A stretch of 64,000 nucleotides of DNA from Austropuccinia psidii (lineage: Eukaryota > Basidiomycota > Pucciniomycetes > Pucciniales > Sphaerophragmiaceae): positions 1,318,592 to 1,382,591 of the forward strand of contig JALGQZ010000007.1 of assembly GCA_023105745.1 (NCBI GenBank), in the 5' to 3' direction. The notes below the pieces were generated by a model. It was not told the DNA's origin and searched no databases. It saw nothing but the letters and a program-made list of their open reading frames with translations. Below, in pieces: positions 44,413 through 57,492 of this stretch. Position numbers and translations under genes: made by a program. Position 1 is the stretch's first letter. Each line of letters begins with the position of its first letter.

Positions 44413-46252
44413 TGTGAGCCTTAGAGGTAATTTCATATACCCAAAAGACCACAAATATAAAAAATAAAATATTAATATAAATAAAATAAATTTATTTATA
44501 TTATTAAAATAAAAATCAAAATATAAATATAAAATTATATTAAAAATAAAAAATTAATTATAATTTAAAAATAAAAAATACATTAAATTTTGTAAATATA
44601 AAATTACATTTATACTTGAAAAAATTAAGTAAAATGAAATTTTAACAAAATTGTGAAAAAATAAATAAATTTGGAAAAAATTTAAATAAAATTTCTTATA
44701 ACTTTTTATCCAATAAATAAACATATAAAATTTATTTCACCATTGGATTCCTCATAAAAAATCAGGTGGGGTCACCTCTGAGTGAAATTCTTGTAACTCA
44801 ACTCTAAATAAGCTTAAATTAAGTTTTTAGTATTTTCAATACAAAAGTTGAAAATCCTCAAAACCTTAATTTAATTCACACCACATGTGGTGTTAACCAT
44901 CAATTTTTATGTTAAAATTGAGGTGTTGTGTTTAGTTTAGAAGTTATGAGGAATTGAAGTATTTTCAATTGAATTCAATTGAAATGTCAAAATGTGCGCG
45001 TGTATTACATAAGTGAACTTTGATTTACATATGAGGTGTCAATTATTACTGTATTGTACTGTACAATTGAATTGAATTACATATGTAAAGTACAAGTATA
45101 ATACATGATGAGGAATTAAAGGAAAAATAAATTGGAAAGATTAAATTTGGGGGGGAAAAGGAACTCCAGCTCTAAGGGGGAGCTAGACCCCCAAAATCCT
45201 TGCTGACAGGCGTGGGATGTCAAAATTCACGCAAAAGTTCATCACTTTTGGCCTGGAATTGAGTTACAGGGTCTGTGGACTCAATTGATGATGAGGTTTT
45301 GATACCAACTGGGGTAGTTTTAGCTGTTGCCAAGAGGGTAAAACTACCCTTAAGATAAAACAATAATAATAAAAGCAGTTTTAACTGGTTTCTATGCCTC
45401 TTACACACATTCTGACGTGTTTTGAAGGCTCTAGGCCTGGTATTGCTATAGTAATGGCTGATTTAAGGGTCTAAAATGGCTAAAAAATGGCTAAAAATGG
45501 CTTAAACCAGCCCTTTTTTGGCCTAAGCCAGGGTTCAATGATGCCATAATTGGCTTTTCTGTTGTCAGACTGTTTTTCACGACTGACAAGAGTAAATTTT
45601 ACTTTTGGAGTAAGAGAATTGATGGTTATAAAAGAATGTCTTCTTTGCCTCACTTTTCTCTTCATGTTAGAATCTTTTCCTTTTATTAATTAGTTTAAAC
45701 ACTGTTAAACCAATCAATCAAAGATTCCAACCACCATTTTTAAATCATTTTAATCCTTTTAACCACGTGAAAAAATCATTATAATCATTGTTTGTAACTC
45801 TTATAATCATTTTTACCCCTGAACCACCCCAAAAGTGAATTAAAGCATCTTTCATCACTGTAAACTTTGTCACTTTGTTTCCAAATTCACTCTGGTCACT
45901 TTTGGGCGTGTTTTCTCTTTAATATTCTTTTTAAAGACTTTGTTCTTTAATTAATTGCTTGCAGTTCTTTTCTCAATTAATTCCAATTGAAATTGCTCTT
46001 GAAGAAATTTCTTTTGTAGCCTTAAAATATCTCTTGTAGAGTATTTTTTGGATAAATTTTTATTGTTGGTAAAACAATAAATTTTTATAATATTATTGTT
46101 TTATACTAATAAAGTTATAAACAATAAAATTGGCGTGTTTTCTCTTAAAAATAATATTCCATACTATTTTAATTGATTTTTTACCTTATACAAATTTTGA
46201 GGACAGGAAAACTACTTGATTTTTAATCAAAGTTTCATATCCACACCTTACA
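44413..46252 (+). repeat. Element D 3' LTR
   Basis: Nearly identical to 36151-37991. I noted about a dozen single-base or short-indel differences, for example GTGTTAACC for GTGTCAACC near 44891 and TTGCTGACAGG for TTTCTGACAGG near 45200. Confidence 0.95.
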
Positions 46253-46257
46253 CTGAC

Positions 46258-48320
46258 TCTTCTGTCTCTTTTTCAGAGTCTGATTCCTCTTCTTTGTCAT
46301 TGTGGTTTTCTGTTTCCACAATTTCATTAGTCTTTGCTTTTTTAAGGCAATTATTGGCTAAGTGTCCAATACCTCCACATTTATGGCATTTTCTTTGCTC
46401 ATTATTGTTGGATGTATTGGGCTTAAAGGATTCTTTTGATTTATCTTTTTTGATAAATGGTTTATTTGGGCTTTTAATGTCCAATTTTTTCCAAGTCCTG
46501 CCAATTTTTGTTCTTGTCACTATATCTTCTAGTGCATTTATATACTCTTCTGTGGAGCATGGTTCTATACACCTGCTTCTTAGGGCATGTTCTAGTTCCC
46601 CTCCACATTTTTTAAGTATTTTCATGTGCACCATTTTTTGTGACATTTCTGGGTACAGTGCATTAAGCCTTTCAACTTGTTTCAAGAACCAAGTTAAAGG
46701 TTTGTCTTTCTCTGGGTCAAAGAAAGAGTTTTCAAATGCATTTTCTATCTTATACCTCCAGGCATCATTTGCCCACTTGGTGATTATTTCTTGTTTCCAC
46801 CAAGACCAGGTATTTTTACCATTTGTTTGTCTTATGCCATAATACCATCTTTTTGCAGATTTCTCAAACAATGAATGTAATCTTGCAGTGATTAATTCAT
46901 CTGGTATGGCATAATCTCCTTGTAACATGTCAATTGTTTTAATAAATGACATGTGGTCATATTCACCTTCTCCTGTGAATGTTGGCCATTCCTTCAATTG
47001 AGGTGCTTCCTTCATTAAGACTTGGTTATTATCTTGGTGACTCAAGTCTGTTATGAAAGGATTTGACAATTCCTCTTTTGTTTTAACAGGGCTTCTTATA
47101 TGAGAAAATGGTGTTGATAACTTTGGCATATTTAAATTAGCCTCATTAATTTCATCCATTTTTTCTGTAATAAGCCTTATTTCACTTTGAATATCATCTT
47201 TCAGATGCATTCTTGCTTCATCACTTTTTTCCACATGGTCCAAAAGTAATTTTTGGTGTGATGAAGTCTTTTCTTCAAATTTTTCTACAGAAATACTTAA
47301 TTTATTTAATTTTTCTGTAAGATTGTCAATACTTACATCATAATTGATTGTCAAAGTCTTGTCTTTGATATCTTTTATGTATTTATACAATTCTTGTTGT
47401 CCTTGTATTAATTTTTGAGTATTGTCAATTAAATTCTTTGGTTTATTATTTTCAACAATAAACTTAATGTTGTCAATTTCTTTCTTGTTTTGCACAACAA
47501 TTTTTGTTAAAGAAGATAAATTGTTATTTATTTCTTGTAGTGATAATAAACTATCTTTAATTTCTTTTAGAGGTAATATACTATTTTTAATTTCTGTTAA
47601 AGTATTTACAACATCTTTGGATAAGGTTATTTCTTTGGGAAATGAGGTTGTCTCATTCTTTGCTCTTCCTTCTCCTTGAATTCCATCAAGGTTCTGGCCA
47701 TGTTGAAAACATTGTCCATAGCATCCTTTTGGATTCTTGGGATCCTGTAGCTTGGGGAATATGGTTTCCTCCAATGCTTTTTCTTGTTCTTCTTCCCTTC
47801 TTGGGGAAGTTGGCTGGCTTGGGGCTTGCTGGTAGAAGCTACTGGGGCTTCTTCCTTGGTTGCCTCCCTCTTTTTGGCGTGGTAATCCTTGATTTTTTTG
47901 ATTTGAGGTTTGGATGACAGTGGATTCCATCCATTGGAGTATTTCACTATCTCCTCCTCTTTGAGGAACTTTTTCAGGATGTGCCAGGAGCTCATCACTC
48001 CTTGGTGTATTTGAGGCAGCATTTCCCAATCTTTGTCCTTGTAAACTGTGTAATACTGCTTGTACTGGCTCATGTAGATGTCTATTTGAGCCCTCTGAAT
48101 GTGATTTGTACCTATTTGAGTTACTCATACTTAGTTCCAATTCAGGCTCAGATATCATGGGCATTTATGGGACTTGCCTTTGGGATAAGGCACTTCCTTG
48201 TGTGGATTCTGTTCCACTGGGGATATTGCCCTTTCTTTTCCCTTTTGAGGGATCAGTTCTACCTCTGAGTCCAGCTCCATCTGATTGGGTGGAGTATTGG
48301 GAACCTCTTCTGGTAGTCAT
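46258..48320 (-). pseudogene. Element C Gag
   Basis: Long frame starting ATG 48320 (MTTRRGSQYSTQS), with TAA at 48167-48165, reopening at ATG 48164 and cut by element D at 46257. It shows a coiled-coil-like middle (repeated LKEIKDSLLSLQEINNNL-type heptads), a capsid-like domain (LKEWPTFTGEGEYDHMSF through LKKCGGELEHAL) and an intact CCHC knuckle CHKCGGIGHLANNC, followed by an acidic Glu/Ser tail. Its first ~200 codons overlap the ORF1-like frame 48073-47627. The start ATG lies in the intron just before the 3' splice site, as in D. Confidence 0.88.
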
Positions 48321-48547
48321 AATTTAAGAAAATAAGAAAAATAAAAGTATGTTAGAATAAAAATTCTTTTTATGGCAATTATAAAAGAGGTGCTCACCTT
48401 CAGAGTCTTGAATGGTGGGTCCTGGAAAGTCTAATTTCTTAGCTTTCTTTCTTTTGGTGATAACTGGTGTTGGAGAACTCTGACAAGTTTCTTCCACCAA
48501 TCTCTCAACAGTAGTTTGGTTATCTTCTGTTGGGTTATCTTCAAACA
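47627..48547 (-). pseudogene. Element C leader ORF (ORF1 homologue), broken
   Basis: First exon 48547-48398 opens after a TTTTTTAG acceptor with TGTTTGAAGATAAC (an A before TG would give ATG), donor GTGAGC, then a second exon from 48309 (after CTACCAG) in phase (EEVPNTPPNQ..). Three stops follow (around 48130-48165) before the conserved part IDIYMSQYKQ .. NGWNPL .. APVAST .. YRIPRIQKDAMDNVF, ending TAA at 47629-47627. Either this copy is mutated or another intron removes the stops. Similarity to D's ORF1 is clear in this frame. Confidence 0.55.
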
Positions 48548-48560
48548 CTAAAAAAGACAA

Positions 48561-49051
48561 CTAAATATAAGTCTTTTTATAAGAAGTGTTATTTTTTGGC
48601 AAGATATGGCAATTTTCTATGTAGAAATTGCTTATATATCTTTTAAAAAATTGAAATGAATAAAGAAATAAATAAAAATGAATAAAAATAACTTTTTTAT
48701 TGGTTTTTTAATATATTTTAATATTTTTTATATTTTTATTTTTAAAGAATAAAATAAAAAATGAATATGATTCTTTTACAAAATTAAATTATAAAAAATT
48801 ATTTTTAATTTATAAATTATCTTTTTTAATCAATAGAGTCACTCAAAGGAAGTTCTTGCAAGTCCAAGGATGTGAAAAACCACGTGTAAGACAGTACAAT
48901 TGCTTTCCAAATGCCTCAATAGCTTTTAAAATCAATAAAATATAAAATTATTATATAATTTTATGATTATAAATATAATTTATTATTGGATAAACCAAAT
49001 TAGAATCTTTTTAAAGGTCTTTTAAGTAAATATCACGGCCAGGCCCCCAAA
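48561..49051 (-). other. Element C leader with primer-site candidate
   Basis: Very AT-rich, no ORF. Next to the 5' LTR the minus strand reads TTTGGGGGCCTGGCCGTGAT (49032-49051), the counterpart of the block after D's 5' LTR. Confidence 0.6.
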
Positions 49052-51055
49052 TGTGAGGTTTGACTATGAAATAATAAGTAAAAATTACTAATTTATTACT
49101 TATTGTACTCTGAATGTCCTTATGAATTGAATAAATAAGATTAAAAATATAATAATAATAAATGATTATTATTATTATGGCGTAAAATAATTATATTATT
49201 AAATAAATATAATAATATAATTTATATTATGAAAATATAATATAATAAGTAAATATATTAATATAAAATAATTAATATATTTAAAAAGCTCTTTATTATT
49301 GTTACCAACAAATAATAAAGGCGTAAAAAATTTCTTTTTATTAATAAAAAACAATTAGTAACAATAATATTACTAGTATTAAAGTTATGAATTAATATAA
49401 ATACTATTTATATTAATTAGAGAATTATTAAGAGAGTAATAATAGAGAAATTATTATATTAAGAGAAAATAACCTACTTTTAACACTTAATATAATAATT
49501 TTGAAATATTTTACGCCAAAAAATATAAATACAACCTTTTTAAATTGTATTTAAAATAAAAATAAAGAAAATTACAAATTATTCTGGATTTTTACGTGGA
49601 AATGAGTTTTTAGAGAGATTTTTAACAAAAACAATTAAATAAATGATTTAATCACATCAAAATGGATGATTATAATAAGGTGGACTTTGGTCTTTAATAA
49701 TATAATAATTTTATATATAAAGAATAAAGAAATTACCTTTGATTTAATTGATTTAATGTTTTTGATGCGTCTGAGGGGAAAATAGAGTAAAAAGAGCTCT
49801 ATTTATAGTAAATACCTCCCTCCTAGAGTCCAACAGGCTTCTATTAGACGTTTACTGATCATATCCACTGGAATTGATCAATAATTTAAGGTTTGGAGAT
49901 GATTACATCATTATTACACCATTATTTAGAGTTATCACTATAACTCTAAAGTTGATGACATCAGAGGCTTGGCAGAACCCCAAATTTCGTGGATTTTATT
50001 AGTTTTAATCATAAACTAATAGTATTCACCAATTTTATCACTCTTAAGACTGTTAAACTTAAATAAAGGTTACTGTGAGTGATCATAACTGCTCAAATTA
50101 AGCTCAAACTTTGATCCTCAATAACTTTTAAGATTTACACGATACAGAAATTCAGAGAGTGAATTCTGATACCCTGGCATAATCTTATTATGCTGCCAAG
50201 AGCTCTTCATTCCATCATCAAAACTCTAATTTTGATGATTTTTCTTGTAACTCATCTTTTCTGTCGAAATTCAATATTTTAAACTTCAAACCTTGATTTC
50301 AGGGGGTTATACCCTGAATTTAATAATAAAAATTACATCATTCTTCACGAATGAACTAGTAGAATCCAACTGTATACTTTTTTTTAAGTTTGGAACACTT
50401 TCACAACAAAGTGGTCAACAGCTCTGTTGATTTTTATCAATATTTCATCATAGGTTTTAACCTTGTTTATAATTTGTAAAATAAAGTTCATATCTGTGTT
50501 TGTACAGTAATTACGTGGTAACTTTATTTTTGGTTCATCATTCTATCATGTATAGTTTAAGAGATATTAGCTATGATCCTTGAATATATGCGTTGACCAA
50601 AAAGGTGCATATATTCAGGTTAATTCCTTAAGTATTAACTTTGGAAATTAGCTTATTAATTGTTTTATGTGTGGACCTTTGTGGGGAATCCACTGGTACA
50701 ATTCATTTCACATGTTGTTTCATTAGTTTCTGAGATAAATAAGGTTTTATGGTTTTTATAAGGTATTATACCTTATAATTCATTAAATATTGACTTTACA
50801 GATATGCCATAAAAATGGTATATGTGTATTTTACCATGGGGAATCCAATTGTATAATTTATTTTACATGTTGATTCATTGGGTTTTAAGTTAAACCAACT
50901 TTTGTACCAATTTATGGTATTTTTTGTATATTTAAGTAATTATTTTTAATGTATAATTATTCTAAGTAATTTTAATATAATTATATTAAAGGTATAATTA
51001 TTCTGAGTCCTTTTGTGACCTTATTGGGTATGTGGTCATATCTCAAAGGCTCACA
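49052..51055 (-). repeat. Element C 5' LTR
   Basis: 2,004 bp, intact, from TGTGAGGTTTGACTATG to GGCTCACA. TATAAATA on the minus strand is at 49807-49800. It matches the interrupted 3' LTR (about 2,026 bp after removing B), with scattered substitutions and a small deletion near 49916. Confidence 0.94.
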
Positions 51056-51060
51056 AACTC

Positions 51061-51171
51061 TTTATTATTATAATTATTTTTATCTTATTTATTTCATTTA
51101 TAAGGACATTCATAGTACAATAAGTAAAATATTAGTAATTTTTACTTATTGTTTCATAGTCAAACCTTACA
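51061..51171 (+). repeat. Element A 3' LTR, terminal part
   Basis: TTTATTATTATAATTATTTT to TTTCATAGTCAAACCTTACA completes the LTR that begins at 17318. This shows that element C landed inside A's LTR. Confidence 0.88.
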
Positions 51172-53686
51172 TTTTTTTTTTGATGCTCAAAAAAATTAAA
51201 GAAATGAAGGTTTTTTATAGTTGTGAATAGTTGAAATTCTTTTATAAAAAACTTTTTTATATGAAGATTGGAATCTTTTAATAATGAATACTGTGAAGTT
51301 GTGTAAGCAAAAGGTACCCAATTGAAAAACTAAAGCCCAATTTTTCACTTTAAATAACCATGTAATCTATTTACAAGGGGGAAACCTCCTCTCAGGAAGT
51401 TGATGGGCTGAAACAGGGGTATAGTAATTCAATATATACTTCATTTTTGTGAGCCTCTCCTTGAAATTACTGTTTCCCATGAATATTGAAAAAATATTTG
51501 TATTTTCATTAGAATCCTCCTTGAAACACAGGAGAAAATAAGGAATATAATTTCTCAAAATACATCTCTTAATTGAGATTAAACAACTCAATTGTAGGGT
51601 ATACTATTTATAATATTTATATTTGAATAAAGTCCCAAATTCCCCAAAACATTTTATAATTTATTTGAAGCTTATTTGAAGCTTTAGGGGTTCCAGATTC
51701 AATATTTATTATCTGTGGGCTTCCATGAGTGAGGCTGAAAGTTAATTAACATGGAAGCTTAATTTTACATATAACAATTTAAAAGAAATACTCCACAAGA
51801 TGAATTTTTTTTGTAAAAAATTCTATAAAAAGAAATAAAAAGGATCAGAACAAAGGAGAGATTGAAATAAGTATTTTAATAATATATTGTTGATTTATTA
51901 AGATTTGAAAATCCTAACCAAACACTTCTATTGAGTCAACTAAATTGATACATTTTGGCTTGCATATGTGGCTTTAATTTCTTCCAAAAATTTTATTTCT
52001 AAATTGAATTTCTTTCCTATCTCCAACCTGCATCCAATCTTTCTCCAATTTCAAATTCAAAATGCAACACCTTCTGTCAGGTGTAGCAAATTTTCTCATG
52101 GTGTTTGCTGGTGAAAATTTTCAATCTTTGGGAAGTTGAAATTTTTTCAATTTTTCCAGTGTTTTGATTTTTTTCAATTCCTTATTTCAATGATATTTCT
52201 TAATTGCTTTAAATTTCTATAATTTGAATGTATTTTGTTTTGAGATTTGTTGACTTTTATTCATTTTGAGAGCTTCTCAATTTTTCATGTTGTGTTTTGT
52301 TTCTTTTGTTTGTGACTGTATGGCTAAAATACAGAAATACAGTCAATACAGGTGCGCCAGGATTATCCGGCTGACAAGGCTGGCGCACCTGTATTTGGGC
52401 TGTACAAAAAAATCAAATAAATTTAAAAATTCAAATTTAAAAAAGCTGAGAGGATTGAAACGATTTCTTAGAATTCAATAAGCTATCAACAATTACAAAG
52501 ATCTAAGTAACTGTACAAATAATAAAAAACATGGAAAAAATCAGAAATAATAACTCAGTCAAAGAAATCAAATTACAGAGGTATAATGAACTCGATAAAT
52601 ACAATAAATTCAAGAAAATAAAAGAATCGTCAATATCAGGAAATTGAGGAAAAATTCCGATTTTAAAACAAAATTATGAGAAAAAAACATTAAAAATAGT
52701 CAATTGAGCTCAAAAATCCATGAAAATTCTTAGATTAGGTTGAAAAATACAAAAAGACTCAAAGACCACATTGTACCAAAAATAAATCTAAAAGATATGA
52801 ATAGTCTTATCAAAGAATAAAAATCTACATTCAAAGATAAAATAATCAAATAGAATTATACAAATTAGAAAGAAAACTATTATATAAAACATGATAAATT
52901 GAAATTTTATAAGAAAGAAGAAAGTGCAATCTTCTCAGGGTGTGAGTTATTGTGGAACTCAAATACTTCAATTTTGTTTTTTAACATCTTTTATATATGC
53001 ATCTCTGGCAGTTACGAATTTTTAGGTATCAATTTTATTATCTCTTAAAATATTGCAAAAAAAAGACTAATTGTTTCTTTGTATATAGTTCATTGAATAG
53101 GTAAATACAAAAAATCATGGCTTTAAGTCAAAAATCATTTTAAATTGATGATTTTCGGAACTTTTCAGAGGATTTTCATAATAAAGGGGACAATAATTCT
53201 TGGGAAATGATCAGAAATTTGATAGAATAAATTGCTTCATAATTATGTTCAAATTCAGATTTTTGGCCATTGGAAAATATTTTTCCATTGCAAAAGCACT
53301 TCAGTTCCATTAACTCAAGAAAAAAATTATATCTTTTTTTCTTCTTTCCTTGGTGATAAACATAGTATATACAGTTATCAAGAATCTTATGAAATTTAAT
53401 CTAAGAATTTTTCACAGAAACTTCCTCCTGGCTGCAGAAGAGCCATTTCAAAAGTTAGTTCCATGCTCAAAATGACCCAAATATGTTTTAAACATAGTCC
53501 AAACAAGGTTTGATACCATATTTCAGTCTTTCTTCCAGTGTGGTTGGACAAATCTTCAACCCCCTTCTTGGACCCATTCATTTGAGCTGATAAGAATGTA
53601 TATGCGGTAAGCTTTGGGTTATGGTAGCATGTATTTAGATTTGAAAAGTTAATTCCACAGCTTATTTTGATATTTTTCAGAATTCA
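51172..53686. other. AT-rich stretch without genes; contains a GC-rich hairpin
   Basis: No frame above 75 codons shows any motif. It includes a 16-bp perfect inverted repeat AATACAGGTGCGCCAG (52345-52360) with CTGGCGCACCTGTATT (52380-52395), loop 19 nt, and outer TACAG/CTGTA bases that extend the stem with a bulge. No other feature recognised. Confidence 0.55.
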
Positions 53687-55374
53687 TGTGAGCCTTTCAA
53701 ATATTACCACATATCCGAAAAGGTCACAAAACAACATTATAAATCTTATTTTAATAATAAGTATTGATATTATAATCTTCAAATAAGTAAACCTCCCATA
53801 AAAAGGTATAAATTTATAATCATTCCAGACACCAATTAATAATAATTTGCAATATATTACAACATTGAATTCCCCGTCAAAAAATAAAGATATGACATCC
53901 TTATTTCATATCTTTAAAATAAATACTTGCTGAGATAACCTGGATATATGCATTTTGATGATAAGTGCACATATTCATGGCTTTTAGCTCATATCTTCTA
54001 AATTACACAAGATAAAAATTTTATTAAAAAATGGAGTGGCCACAAAGTAGTTTAAAAAATACAGATATAAAGCTTATTTAGAAAGCCATAAACAAGGTTG
54101 AAACTTATAAGGAGCTATCGGACAAAATAGCAATAGCTGTTGACCACTTTGAATTGAAGGTGGTCCAAGCTTAAAAAACTGAATATTCATATTCTAATAG
54201 TTTATATATGAATAATGAAGTAATTTCTATCATTACATTCAAGGTAAAACCGCATGAAATCATGGTTTAAAGTCTAAAATACTAAATTTTAACAGAAAAG
54301 ATGAGCTACAATAAAAATCATCACAAACACATCTTTGATGATGTAATAAAACTCTCTTAGAAGCTTAGTAAGGAAATTCCAAGCTATTGGAGGTCACTCT
54401 ATAAATTTCTGTAGAGTGAATATCTTAAAATTCATCAAGGATCAAGGTTAGGCTTAAATATGATCATTAACTCTAATCTTATTTTGAGATTAACAGTTAA
54501 ATAAGAGATAAAACTGTTGGATATTAGTATTTTATGATTCAAACTACTATAATTCACACAAATAAATTATTTTTCAAGCTCATGATTTCATCAAATTTTG
54601 GAATAATAATGAGATAAAAAGGTTCAATAATGATCTAATCATCACAAAAGCTTAAAATTCTGGAAAATTCCAGTGGATACCATCATTACACTTCCATTGG
54701 AAGGTGTCTTTTCACTATAAGAAAGGATCTTTTCTTCCTTTTTTTCCCCCTCAGATGCATCAAAAACATTAAAAAATTAAAATAAAAGTTAATTTCTTTA
54801 TTCTTTATATACAAAGCTATTCTATTACTAAATACAAAGATCCACTTTGTAGTAATCACTATCTTTGTTGTTTTTGATCCAATATTCTATTTTTTTGTTA
54901 AAATCTCTTAAATCTCTCTAAGTCCATGTAAAAACCGTTAAATTTGTAATTTTCTCTATTCTTTTATTGTAAATACACTTTAAATAAGTTGAATTTATAT
55001 TCTTAGGTGTAACATTAATCAAAATTATCATCTTAAGTGTTGAAAGTAGCGTATTTTCTCTTATTATGATATTTTTCCTTTATTATTATTTTTGATAATT
55101 CTCATATTAATATATGACTTTAATATTAGTAATATTATTGTTATTAAATTTTATTCATTATGAAATATCAATTTTCTATTAATTTATTAATTCTTTGTAA
55201 CATTAATAAATTGCTATAAATTTATATTATATTATTATTCCTTAATAATATGATCAATTTTACACCATAATTATAATTACTTTTAATCTTCTTATTCATT
55301 TAATTAGGAAATTCCGATCACAATAAATAAAAAAGTAGTAATTTCTACTTATTGTTTCATAGTCAGACCTTACA
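53687..55374 (+). mobile_element. Old solo LTR, same family as A/C
   Basis: TGTGAGCCTTTCAAATATTACC to CATAGTCAGACCTTACA, 1,688 bp, clearly diverged from the copy at 57493. Flanks ATTCA (53682-53686) and CTTCA (55375-55379) fit a mutated target duplication. No internal region. Confidence 0.85.
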
Positions 55375-57492
55375 CTTCAAGAGTAATTTTTGCAAAATAT
55401 TTATTTGAAATTTCTTAATAATATTCTGTGAATGGTAATGGGGATATTGGATAATCTTTAATTCACTCATAAGAATAATTATTTTTACAAATTCCAATTA
55501 GATTTATTTTTGGCTTTGAATTTACAACAATTTATATTGGAGTTTTCCTGTAATTATTAGCAATTGTAATTTTATATTTTACCTTCAATAAATGCCACAT
55601 CAAAAAGTCAGCTTCCCACAATTTCTTGCTATTTTAGTATTTTTGGAAATGAACATCCATTATTTTCTGTTATTTTTGGATATCTTCTTTCTTTTATTTA
55701 ATAATTTGATAAATATATTGAGCTCCTATCCATAAAAAATTCTTTTCAAAAAAAGAAAGCTGTACGTATTTAAGAATATATAATAAATCTGAGAGCTTGA
55801 ACAAAGCCCACCAAGAATATCAAGCTTATCAATTGGGAAATTTTCTATTTTTTTTGTAAAATTTATTGATAACCAGATTCAAGGAAAAAGAGAAATATTC
55901 CAACAGACTTTCATATCTAAACGGTACATAATTCAAAATAAATTAAATGTTTTATTTCTACAATAATTTCCTCAAATGAAATTAGCAGCAGAATTTCAAA
56001 CAGACAATGTGAAAGCTCCACAGTAGCTCTATAAAAGAAAAAAACGCCTATTAGACTTAATTAAAATATTAATTCCTTTTTTAATCCACAAAAGCCTCTG
56101 GCCATTAGTTACACATTTGGCCTTTTAAAATGCTCCTGTAATCTTTTTGCCTGAAAGCATGAATTTCTGCTTGTCTCCTGGTCTCCAAGAACTATTTCAA
56201 TTATATATGCAAGAACTTTGGAATTCTCTTAATTAATTTCCATTTTGGTAGAAAAAGGGGCTTTTCATTGATTTTTAACTAGAAAATAATCCTATGAATC
56301 ATGGTGATAGAATAGTGAATGCATAAAGCTTTAAACGGGTCATAGTTATTTTTATATCTCATCATTTCCTAGAAATTTTAATTTTATTCTTGAAGAACTC
56401 CTGAGGATACAGGATTTTGTCTTGAAGCAATGAAGAAATATATTATAAATAAGAGTATGTCACCTATTTTCTTCAATATGTCTGTCCTAATTTTTCAATG
56501 GTCCTTCTTATTTGTTGCATCTTTCTGCCTCTCAAGCTATAGATAGCATCCTCACTTCAATGGGATATAGTAAGAATAAAAACATAATTCCCTCTTCCAA
56601 TATTAATTATACAAATAAAACTCCACATTCTTAGAATTTGCGCTTCCAATGAGAATCAATTTCCTGGATACATGAAAGCTGAAAATTCATGGGAAATTTT
56701 CCAAAAGATTCTAGGTGCATGTACCTTTAAATTTCCTCAAGGTCACAAAATAACAAAGTTCCTCAAGATGGTTTACAAAACAGAAGCATACAGCTTCTAT
56801 GCTTCTTGAAATTAGAGCTTTGTATAGATAAATATTTTTAATTTCCCTCAAAGATTCACTCCATATTCAACATGAAAGAAGAAAAAACATGAAAATCCAA
56901 AATCTTCTTGTTAATGAAAGGAATAAACAAAGAAATACCAGCCTCAAAACACTTCTGGAGAATTCTAAATTCTTTTTTGTAAATTGAAACAAGATTTCAG
57001 TATCCCTTCCTCATTATAAGTTCAAAAAAATGATCTATTAAAATCTCCTTAATTTTAGAGAGACCTTTTATCATTTGAAAGAAAATTTTCAAAAAATGCT
57101 TTAAATCAATGTTATCTTTTATGAATGAAATAGCTTTTCAAAAGGATACTATAATATCACTTGGAGAAGAGGTACAGGGTGACAATTTTTCAATTTATGA
57201 TGATTTCAAAAGACATTCTGAGCTGGAAAAAGGCTTTAGTTCTTCTTTCAAAATAATCTTTTGGCTTCTCATATTTTAAATATAATTCAAAAGATCTACA
57301 GTACTAGTAAGAAAGTTATTTTCATCACCTCTCATTTTAAATGAAATTGAAAAGAAAACATCCACAAATTGCTAAAAAATCCGGAAATTGAAGTTATTTT
57401 CAGGTAAAAACATGATTTAAAACTACTATTTATTTAATTAGAATCATTAATATAAATTAGCTACAAAATAGACTTTGGAAAAGCTCAATTTC
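55375..57492. other. AT-rich stretch without genes
   Basis: No ORF, repeat or RNA gene that I can support. Composition is uniformly AT-rich and it could be eroded transposon sequence. Confidence 0.5.

Larger units (their letters stand above)
36151..46252 (+). mobile_element. Element D: young Ty3/Gypsy element
   Basis: 10,102 bp with TGTGAGCC..CCTTACA ends, flanked by a perfect CTGAC duplication (36146-36150 and 46253-46257), inserted antisense in C's gag. The LTRs (1,841 and 1,840 bp) differ at only a handful of positions by eye, so it is recent. It carries a spliced leader ORF, Gag-protease and Pol, with only a stop at 41175 and a frameshift near 44288. Confidence 0.96.
19157..51055 (-). 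mobile_element. Element C: Ty3/Gypsy LTR retrotransposon with three nested insertions
   Basis: Bounded by TGTAAGG.. (19157) and ..GGCTCACA (51055), inserted into the 3' LTR of A. The flanking 5-mers AATTC (19152-19156) and AACTC (51056-51060) are a target duplication with one change. Without B (19865-29467), E (34345-35851), D (36151-46252) and their duplications, C is about 10.7 kb, with LTRs of about 2.0 kb. Order on the minus strand: 5' LTR, primer site, spliced leader ORF, gag, protease, RT, RNase H, integrase, 3' LTR. Several stop codons and the insertions leave it inactive. Confidence 0.92.

Noticed and set aside
46216..46842. 208-codon + frame over element C gag
   Set aside because: It is antisense to the C gag and crosses the D/C junction.
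51172..57492. Possible tRNA or rRNA genes in the AT-rich gaps
   Set aside because: I saw no A/B box pair with a cloverleaf and no rRNA blocks.
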